Of a stretch of 64,000 nucleotides of DNA, positions 56,078 through 64,000 are shown piece after piece. Both the position numbers and the translations under genes were made by a program. The notes below the pieces were generated by a model that searched no databases, had not been told where the DNA came from, and saw only the letters and a list, made by a program, of their open reading frames with translations. The stretch is taken from assembly GCA_963693365.1 (NCBI GenBank), contig CAVNZM010000003.1:3224001-3288000 (forward strand), in the 5' to 3' direction. How positions within the stretch are numbered: position 1 is the stretch's first letter; the number at the start of each line of letters is the position of its first letter. The DNA comes from Amoebidium appalachense (lineage: Eukaryota > Ichthyosporea).

Positions 56078-56803
56078 CTGCAGGTGGTTTGCGGTGAGTG
56101 CCTGCACGAGCCAAGCACGGTATTCTCCATCCTGGGTGTCTGGGGATCGCCCAAGAACGCAACAGACACCACTACTACCGCCACACCACCACAACAACAA
56201 CCCTCTTCTTCGAAGCCCATGCACACAGTGTCTTTGGATGACCTGGACTCGTACGAGGCTAGGGCTGCTGCAAGGGCAAGGGCACGGATGGAGGAGCAGA
56301 GGGTATGTGCTTATTGTGGCTGTAGGGGTGGTGGTGTTGTGGTGCACGGCAAAGGAGGGGGAGGAGGGGGGTGGGAGAGGGGGGCGGGGAATGGGGAAGG
56401 GGAAAGAAAGCAGGAAACCAGGGGTTGGGGGGGAGAGGATAGAGGGGGGGAGGGGGGAGTTTCAATGGTTGTGTAGGGCATGTGTTGAGTGTGGCTGGGT
56501 GGTTACTGATGGAGTTTCGATTGAGAGAAATGGTTTGGGGGGGATTGGCGGGTTGGGACGTGAAGAACGGATGGGGGGGGCTGCGGATCCACGGAATAGG
56601 GTGTGGGGGACCGGGGGAGGGGGGAGGGGGGGATGGTTACGAAATCCTTTCAGACCAACCAGATATCACCTTGCGACCCACCACCCACCTCATTCCCACC
56701 AAAAGGGCGTTTCTCATGGTCGCTGATCCCTAACGTACACTCTCACACACACTTCAACCCCCTCCCACGACCTTCAACGTTTCCCACATCCCCCTCCCAC
56801 CCA

Positions 56804-56855
<52 letters not shown>

Positions 56856-57324
56856 GCGCGCACACACACGCACATACACACTCAAAAACACCCCCCCTCC
56901 CACCCCACCCCCCCCACCCCAAACCAACCCACACGTACACGTACACACACAGGCCAACACCTCTGCAGCCAAAGACCTCTTCAAGAAAGCCGATGCAGCC
57001 ACCAACCCAACCCCCCGTGCCCGTAGCCCCATGCAGGCCACGGGTGGGCCCCAGGCTGCCCTCCTACGCTGGGTGCAGGCAAAGACCTTCGGATATGATG
57101 GTGTAGATGTGAGAGATTTCAGCGAGAGCTGGAACAATGGTATAGGAACATTCTCTCCCCCCCCCCCCCCCCCCCCCCCCCTCTCCCACTTCCCCCTCCT
57201 GCCTTTGTGACGTTTTATGTTTGGTCCTTTGGTGTCTCCTCCATGTTTCCAATCCTATAATGCATACGGCACCCTCCTCCACCCCCTCCTCCTCTTCTCT
57301 CTCCCTCTCCCTCCCTCCCTCCCT

Positions 57325-57422
<98 letters not shown>

Positions 57423-57538
57423 AAAAAAAAAAAGGAAAAAAAAAAAAGAAAAGAAGAAAAAATAACGAAACTCAATGACAGTTGGGAGCCCATGCTGAAG
57501 GGACACCCGATATCTCCTTCCTTTCTGTGCTTGTATAT

Positions 57539-57594
<56 letters not shown>

Positions 57595-57693
57595 GCATGC
57601 GTGTGTGTGTGTGTGTGTGTGGGGGGGGGGGGGGTCGAGTTGTCTGGAGGTTGTCTGGTGGTTGTCTGTGTATGCTAACCCCCATCCCCCCCA

Positions 57694-57726
<33 letters not shown>

Positions 57727-58038
57727 TTCCCCACACACACATACATACCGACCCACCCCCCATCCCTCCCTCCCCCACCCTCCCCCCCCCCCCCCCCCCC
57801 CCCCTTCCCAGGCCTGGCTTTCTGTGCGCTTATGGCAACGCTTGTGGGGGACGAGCAGATCGGGTTCGAGAAACTGACCGCAGGTAACAAGGCGGAGAAC
57901 TTTGAGCGGGCATTTAAGGTCGCTGAGGCAAACGGGGTCCCACGGTTCCTGGATGTTGCTGACATGGTTGCCATGACTCGACCCGACCCATTTAGCGTTA
58001 TGACCTACGTGTCCTCAATCTACCAGGCACTGAAGTGA
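49307..58038 (+). CDS. Coiled-coil, smoothelin-motif protein with two CH domains
   Basis: Probable actin-cytoskeleton protein. Exons: 49307-50404, 51066-51176, 51863-51943, 52746-52922, 53245-53318, 54142-54217, 54683-54814, 55553-55669, 56084-56302, 56953-57139 and 57812-58038; all phases agree, 832 residues. Residues 8-65 are a charged helix. Two related smoothelin-type motifs (about 188-217 and 360-391) share the pattern E-E-x-L-Q-A, T-Y-E-E-R, L-R-A-R; a degenerate third (SYEARAAARARARMEEQR) ends exon 9. A MSPLQKSPSKQ unit occurs at residues 254 and 275. A first CH domain spans about 473-583 (MIRCCVSWINVALGQ, DGTLLCRLCNK), and a second spans about 730-832 (LLRWVQAKTFGYDGVDVRDF, GLAFCALM). 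Between them, C604-x2-C607 and C625-x2-C628 could bind zinc. The ATG at 49307 is the first in a good context; an upstream exon is possible because the frame is open back to 49259. Confidence 0.85.
50605..51035. repeat. G runs in intron 1 of the CH-domain gene
   Basis: G runs 50611-50632, 50711-50737, 50801-50830 and 51014-51031 with a short (GT)n between. No C or CA tract precedes the next acceptor. Confidence 0.8.
51265..51780. repeat. C, T, G and GT tracts in intron 2
   Basis: C run about 51287-51308, CT, CA patches to 51405, T run 51430-51441, G-rich DNA 51480-51560, (GT)n 51678-51696, and G-rich DNA to 51770. The G/GT-rich part lies nearest the acceptor, an exception to the usual order. 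Two segments (about 51560-51620 and 51765-51825) look like a diverged local duplication. Confidence 0.65.
52517..52705. repeat. (GT)n and G runs in intron 3
   Basis: (GT)n 52518-52582 followed by G-rich DNA 52605-52640 and a G run 52680-52702, before the acceptor at 52745. Confidence 0.85.
53655..53822. repeat. (CA)n in intron 5
   Basis: CA-rich DNA with a pure stretch 53777-53822, followed by a CATGTACACACAC-like motif repeated three times to about 53862. Confidence 0.8.
53959..54017. other. Intronic hairpin, 22-bp stem
   Basis: Left arm 53959-53980 (containing CCTCCTATATACTAACA) and right arm 53996-54017 (containing TGTTAGTATATAGGAGG) pair over 22 positions with one mismatch. The loop is 15 nt. 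It lies in intron 5 of the CH-domain gene, in unique non-repetitive DNA. The geometry could suit a small-RNA precursor, but it could equally be a relic of inverted insertion. No expression evidence. Confidence 0.6.
54300..54600. repeat. (GT)n with (CA)/(GT) palindrome in intron 6
   Basis: GT-rich DNA 54306-54420, then CACACACACACGTGTGTGTG around 54457-54505, where CA passes into GT to form a palindrome, then GT/CG alternation. Confidence 0.75.
54884..55500. repeat. C runs, (CA)n and (CAC)n in intron 7
   Basis: C run about 54886-54920 with (CA)n and (CCA)n to 54955; C run about 55060-55080; C run 55459-55490 with (CA)n to 55508. A phrase like GCAGCACA..TTGCA recurs with GGCGAAGATG at about 55250 and 55320. 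Confidence 0.7.
55794..56080. repeat. C run, G runs and (CA)n in intron 8
   Basis: C run 55794-55811 directly joined to a G run to 55828 (a perfect palindrome of homopolymers), G run 55941-55972, then (CA)n 56005-56076 ending near the acceptor. Confidence 0.85.
57156..57810. repeat. C, CT, A, G, GT tracts in intron 10
   Basis: C run 57159-57180, (CT)n 57331-57388, C run to 57412 and A-rich DNA to 57450, (GT)n, G run 57553-57593, (GT)n, G run, C runs about 57697-57723 and 57782-57804 ending in TTCCCAG, the acceptor of the last exon. Confidence 0.85.
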
Positions 58039-58237
58039 GCGCGAACATTTGCGTTGCAACCAACCATTGGTGGGAACGTCATGCTTGTCGCATGCCTGTC
58101 ATCGGATTCGGGTTATTTTCTGTGAAAAATCCACTCGAACGTACGGATGGGTTTGGAACTTACATGTACACCATGGTATCCTACGCACAGTGAGTGACTT
58201 TTTGTTATGTTGTATAAATACCATGACGTAGTTTGTC

Positions 58238-58268
<31 letters not shown>

Positions 58269-58787
58269 GTTAGTCATTTCTTATGGAAGCTATACCGCAA
58301 GTCTGGGTTAGCTGGTACCAGGTCCCAAAGCCGCATATTCAAGGTGATCGATCAGGTGTATTGCCTTAAGTTGGCCTTGCCAGAGTATATCAATGTAGCT
58401 ACATATATGATGGACTGAATATGGTCCACAACACATCTGTACTATGTGCCAGTGTATACCGAATATTGTGCAGCAGAACTTCAGGACATGCTCGTTTGTG
58501 TTGGCACATTTCGTTTTCTACCTTCTCTTATGCTGTTTTCTTTTTTTAAAAAAAACTTTGCGAGCGCCCGTGTGTTTGTGTTGCAGCGTCCCCTGCGAAA
58601 AACGCATATTGTATTCTGTTCGTCTTTGAGAATATATGGTTGGCCCATTTTTATAAATTCAAAAAACTTTATAAACCTCCCTGCCACAGAATAAGTACAA
58701 CTTACCAACTTGCCATGCCACACCGGCCGGGGCTCAAATGCTTACGCACGTGTACACACACGTCCACACCATGATTGAGATATATGG

Positions 58788-58831
<44 letters not shown>

Positions 58832-59446
58832 CACACAAGCACACACACACTGACACACAGTCCCTCCCATGGCTGTCCTTGGCCATGTACATGTGCATGC
58901 ACGATTGTGTGCGAACTAAGTAAACATCTCGAGCTCTCTCCTGCCCCTATCCTTCACTCTTGTGTTCAGACACGATGTGTCTTAAATTGCACTCGCATAC
59001 ATGGTGGACACACTCACTCCTACACACATGCACACACGTTTGCACACACACGTGCATGCACGCGTGCTGGCGTAGTCAATATGATATCTTAAATTTCAAA
59101 ATTCCAATGCGCAGAGATCTGCTAGCATTGTTGCGGTACCCATATGCCACATGACATGATACATCCCATGCAAGAAATACATAGTTATAAGGGGGCGGGG
59201 GTGGCCGTTATGGGTACACATGTTTGCTCAAGTGCCGCGTGACAACAGCATAATGGTTTTTGGCACTGGCTGAGTTTAAACTTTGTAGCGCTGTTATCAC
59301 CCCTCAAGAGCGCTTTTTGGCTGTTATCTATAAATTTCCTAAAAGCTTATACTATACTAGGTATATTGCTTTGTAGAAATAATAGTCCTGCAGGCAGTGC
59401 TGCAGCCAAAAATCGTTTTCCGACAAGGGGACAAAACTAACCTTTT
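58039..59446. other. Spacer downstream of the CH-domain gene
   Basis: T run 58240-58268, AT-rich unique DNA, short (CA)n 58797-58826, and more unique DNA. No gene is recognised. Confidence 0.55.
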
Positions 59447-59545
59447 ATGGTTAGCCACCTGCCAAAAATGGCGCCTAAATAGTTGGCTCAGTCAAAGTTT
59501 TGATTGGGTAGCACCTGCCATCATGCTGTGCACAACCCACCCGAA
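59447..59545 (+). repeat. Dispersed CCAAT/ATTGG-rich repeat, copy 3
   Basis: Starts ATGGTTAGCCACCTGCCAAA, as at 34443, and includes TAGTTGGCTC, TTTTGATTGGGTAG and a GTGCACAACCCACCC block like GTGCGCAAACCACCC at 48577. Confidence 0.5.
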
Positions 59546-59613
59546 GAGTTTGGGAGGGGTCTATTAAAGTTTGGAGAGTAGACTACGGTAACTTATTCTG
59601 CCAAGAACTTGCA

Positions 59614-59700
59614 CCGACCAACAAATCGTGCGCGATCTGACTGATTAGCCATATATGGAAATTTGGGCGGGAAGTTTTGGCGCGCAAAAAAAAGCTTCAT
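59614..59700 (+). repeat. Dispersed ~90-bp repeat, copy 3 (GGCGGGAA motif)
   Basis: ACCAACAAATCGTGCGCGAT, then TTTGGGCGGGAAGTTTTGGC and GCGCAAAAAAAA. Best-preserved partner of 23638-23725 and 24941-25026, about 35 kb away. Confidence 0.65.
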
Positions 59701-59770
59701 AAAACCACTAAAGAATATTACTAAAGCCTTTTTGTAGTTGGCATGTGCCAGTTGAAATCATTGGGCAGTG

Positions 59771-59775
<5 letters not shown>

Positions 59776-59823
<48 letters not shown>

Positions 59824-59885
59824 CACTGTGTGTGTGTGTGTGTGTGTGCCACTGTGTGTGTGTGTGTGCGTGCATGCGTGTGTGC

Positions 59886-59948
<63 letters not shown>

Positions 59949-59982
59949 CGCGCGCGTGTGCGTGTGCGTGTGTGTGTGTGTG

Positions 59983-60025
<43 letters not shown>

Positions 60026-60060
60026 GTGTGTGTGCGCGCGCGTGCGCGTGTGTAGGTTTG
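59776..60060. repeat. (GT)n with (GC)n core
   Basis: GT-rich tract of about 285 bp with (GC)n at 59940-59956 and a twice-repeated TGCCACTGTG interruption (59821, 59847). Strong Z-DNA-forming composition. Confidence 0.85.
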
Positions 60061-61123
<1,063 letters not shown>

Positions 61124-61386
61124 AGCTGATACCGAGTGTCCCAGGGGACCCCGAAAAAAAAACAAAAAAAAAAAAAAACAAAAAAAAACAAAAACGGGGA
61201 ACCCAACTAATTGGCTTTCTTAGTCTTTATGGTGCCCTGTAGAGAAAGTAAACCCTGATATATAATCATCACCCGACATCTATGTACTTGATCATGATAT
61301 ACCGCTGAGGGGTTATTCCGAGCAAAACTCCTCCCATACAGGCTGAGACTGGTCTCTCTTTGCCTCGAGTAAATAGCGTAAACCCC

Positions 61387-61593
61387 TTATACATACATAT
61401 CTGGGGAACAAATTTCCCTACCCTTTTCATATTCACACAGCTGTTCTGAACGATAATTATACCGGAAACGATCTACTAAACACAGCCTGAGTCCCGGTAA
61501 GTGCAAGCTGTCATCTGGTCTATCTTCCGCCGGAATAGCACGCCACACAAAGTATACTCCTTCCGTGGCACAATCGAGATCTGAGGGATTCAA
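61387..61593 (-). CDS. Possible exon or short gene of unknown function
   Basis: An open frame of about 68 codons on the minus strand with ordinary composition (DLDCATEGVYFVWRAIPAED ... YEKGREICSPDMYV) ending in TAA. A CCCTCAG that could be an acceptor lies near its start, so it may be a terminal exon. A second minus-strand frame at 61852-62088 is of similar quality. No homology is recognised for either. Confidence 0.3.
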   Translation of the reverse strand: MNPSDLDCATEGVYFVWRAIPAEDRPDDSLHLPGLRLCLVDRFRYNYRSEQLCEYEKGREICSPDMYV

Positions 61594-61851
61594 ATTGGGG
61601 ATTTATTAAAAGCGGTGTGTGGATTGGGATTGAAGGGGAGGAGAGGGGGGAAGACTGAGCAGAGGGGGAGCCGGGACGAGATCAGAGAGAGAGAAAAGAG
61701 GATAGGACGGGGATGTGGCTTTGAGGCCCAACAAATGTAAATGAAACTTAAGCGCGAGGGGAGTAAGACGGGCACGAGCACGCAACAAACCAAATACAGA
61801 CAAAATAGTAGTTACTGTAGAAGGCATTATTTAATCACCACAACCTTTTAC

Positions 61852-62088
61852 TCAGAAACGACGGGATATCATTACACAAAAACTTTCTAAGGGCTCCAAA
61901 CACTCTGAGATATCTTTGTTTAGACATTTAGAAGGAGCTTCAAGCTGAGTTACTGTATCATTGAATAAAAATTTTGTTTGAACGTGAAATTGCAAGTGTA
62001 CGCAAACCTGCATGTCCGACCATTTATTATGGCAATCTACAAATTTGGACACTTGTTCACTATATAATACACGGGAAAGAACCAGCAA
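61852..62088 (-). CDS. Possible exon or short gene of unknown function
   Basis: Minus-strand frame of about 78 codons with balanced composition (for example SKFVDCHNKWSDMQVCVHLQ and DISECLEPLESF), free of simple repeats. It lies upstream of 61387-61593 in the same orientation, so both could belong to one unrecognised gene. No motif supports a function. Confidence 0.25.
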   Translation of the reverse strand: MLVLSRVLYSEQVSKFVDCHNKWSDMQVCVHLQFHVQTKFLFNDTVTQLEAPSKCLNKDISECLEPLESFCVMISRRF

Positions 62089-62116
62089 AACATGCAGCTC
62101 GCCTGGCTGAGTATGT

Positions 62117-62334
62117 GCATACGTTTGCCCCCCCCTCCCCCCCCCCTCCCCCCCCCCCCCCCCCCCCTCCCCCTCCCCTCCTCCTCACTCACTTTCTCTG
62201 ATAACAACAACAACATCCGCCTGACCACACACACGCGCTACTGCCATCACCCAACCGTGACAGTAACCACCGAACACACACACACAAACTACACACTGTT
62301 ACACACACACACATGTACACACACACTGCTACAC

Positions 62335-62431
<97 letters not shown>

Positions 62432-62598
62432 GCACACACACACAGCACACACACACACACACACACACACGCACGCAAACACACACACGCACGCAAACAC
62501 ACACACACAGGCACACACACACATACTTGTACACACACACACACCCGGCCGTGCACACACATTCACACACATACACACACACATACACACACACGCAC

Positions 62599-62630
<32 letters not shown>

Positions 62631-62691
62631 TACACACACACCGTTGCACACACACACACACACACACATGTACATACACACACACACACAT

Positions 62692-62757
<66 letters not shown>

Positions 62758-62816
62758 CACACACCGTTTCACACTCACACACACACACACACATGTACAT
62801 ACACGCATACACACAT

Positions 62817-62879
<63 letters not shown>

Positions 62880-63012
62880 GGTGCACACACATGCACACAT
62901 GTACACACACACACACACACACAGTGCCACACACAATGTTCACCATAATGACACACACATCATAGTCGCACACACACACACACTAACACACACGTTCTCC
63001 GAACACACACGT

Positions 63013-63095
<83 letters not shown>

Positions 63096-63097
63096 GA

Positions 63098-63128
<31 letters not shown>

Positions 63129-63160
63129 GCGCGCACACACACCGTACACACATGTGCACA

Positions 63161-63199
<39 letters not shown>

Positions 63200-63268
63200 T
63201 ACACCCACCCGGCCCCCACCCACCCACCCACTCACACACATGCGCGCACACACACACCTACAGACACA
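62117..63268. repeat. C-rich tract and ~1-kb CA array
   Basis: C-rich 62129-62180, short unique DNA, then about 1 kb (62268-63268) of CA with variants. Higher-order units are visible: CACACCGTTGCACAC/CACCGTTTCACAC and CACATGTACA(C/T)ACAC blocks recur about every 130 bp (62640, 62760, 62880), showing that expansion took place in large units. (GC)n lies at 63115-63133. Confidence 0.85.
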
Positions 63269-63404
63269 CGCTATTCATTTGGCAGGCACTATGACATGCC
63301 GGCATTAAAAGCCTCGCACGCTGCACGTGTCACTTAGTCACTAATTAGTATGATATGCCGGCGGATCACGTGGCCCCCCCGGCTGGCGCGGCCGCGATCT
63401 CAGT

Positions 63405-63653
63405 GAGTCGCGACGCGACTCGAAGTCGCGAATTGATTCACATTGTTTTCAGATTGATTCACATTGTTTGGAGCTCGCACCACCTCTCGAACGTCTCTAA
63501 GTAACATAAAAAATATAGACATAAACACCCAAAAAAAATTTATGGGCGTTTTTTTGACTACCAAAACTAAGTTTTTGCTTAAGTAACATGTATTTTTTGA
63601 CCACAGGGTAAAAATTGAGAAGCGCAACAAAATTGATTCACATTGAATGTGAA
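63405..63653. repeat. Palindromes and ATTGATTCACATTG repeats
   Basis: GAGTCGCGACGCGACTC (63405-63421) is an inverted repeat around one base. ATTGATTCACATTG occurs at 63432, 63453 and 63632; the third continues as AATGTGAATC, forming a perfect 21-bp inverted repeat around a central G. Function is unknown. Confidence 0.7.
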
Positions 63654-63923
63654 TCATCCTGTAGCAGGAGTTTTGAGCCTGTCGTCCCATCGCAGGAATG
63701 CGGTCTGGTTACAGCTGATTGGTCGATCGATCTGTGATCCCTAGTCGATTACCCAAACTTTATTCTATTAACCTAAAACCACTCCTGACCGAGCCGTCGG
63801 CACTGCGGTCCAGCCTGCAGCGCTGCTACCGAATTCGAAGCTGGACGTGGCTCACGTGCACGCATTCAGCCTGCCGCCGGCCGGTTGCCGGTCTCACCCT
63901 ACTGACGGTGTGCAGGCGCTGCG
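63654..63923. promoter_or_regulatory. GC/CpG-rich region, possible promoter
   Basis: The sequence becomes CpG-rich and free of simple repeats. An inverse CCAAT (GATTGGTCG, near 63718) and a GGCTCACGTGCAC E-box-like site (near 63850) are present. This resembles the S6K/CH promoter region. Confidence 0.35.
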
Positions 63924-64000
63924 ATGAACTTTACGCTCGCGCTTACACTCTCGCGACCGCGTGCATGCTTTCTGTCGCGGCGCCTCGACGGTTCGATAGA
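63924..64000 (+). CDS. Possible start of a gene cut by the window edge
   Basis: From an ATG at 63924 the frame is open to the end: MNFTLALTLSRPRACFLSRR and onward. Arg/Ser/Leu-rich with no acidic residues in its first 20 residues, it could be a mitochondrial presequence or short signal. Only about 25 codons are visible. Confidence 0.25.
   Translation, partial: MNFTLALTLSRPRACFLSRRLDGSI

Overview
This window is nuclear DNA from an intron-rich eukaryote, most likely a protist or early-branching lineage. The evidence is multi-exon genes with GT-AG introns, Kozak-like starts (A at -3, usually G at +4), and eukaryote-only families: p70 S6 kinase, PHTF, calponin-homology and F-box/LRR proteins, and an ER-type prolyl 4-hydroxylase. 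I cannot name the species. The most obvious trait is extreme simple-sequence content. Runs of 15-50 C or G, (CA/GT)n, (GA/CT)n and T/A runs fill almost every intron and spacer, and they create many spurious Pro-, Gly-, Thr/His- and Cys/Val-rich open frames.

Layout: a 5'-truncated Penelope-like reverse transcriptase (221-1441); a repeat-rich zone with one copy of a 611-bp element (2927-3537); the last nine exons of a DUF6259/glycosidase-like gene (4634-10564, +); a 369-bp inverted repeat (11558-11926); a membrane-anchored prolyl 4-hydroxylase (13038-16519, +); a PHTF-family membrane protein (19646-22314, +); two separate tandem segmental duplications (22.8-25.0 kb and 27.65-30.05 kb); an F-box/LRR gene (31702-33118, +); a complete 12-exon p70 S6 kinase (47480-35549, -); a divergently transcribed 11-exon protein with coiled coil, smoothelin motifs, two CH domains and a CxxC pair (49307-58038, +); then an AT-rich, largely unrecognised region with two long CA arrays and a GC-rich right edge that may hold the start of another gene.

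Themes. (1) A family of repeats, usually bounded by poly-C, with two 611-bp inverted copies about 36 kb apart that look nearly identical, plus several shorter relatives; one diverged copy abuts an S6K splice acceptor. (2) Simple repeats form the sequence just upstream of many splice acceptors. (3) Four reading-frame breaks in three genes are each explained by one G gained or lost in a run of 4-5 G, so assembly error must be excluded before calling pseudogenes. (4) S6K carries all the landmarks of a TOR effector: a TOS-like motif, T-loop, turn motif and hydrophobic motif. The genes are not an operon and share no obvious pathway. S6K and the CH protein share a 1.8-kb divergent promoter region with CCAAT boxes.
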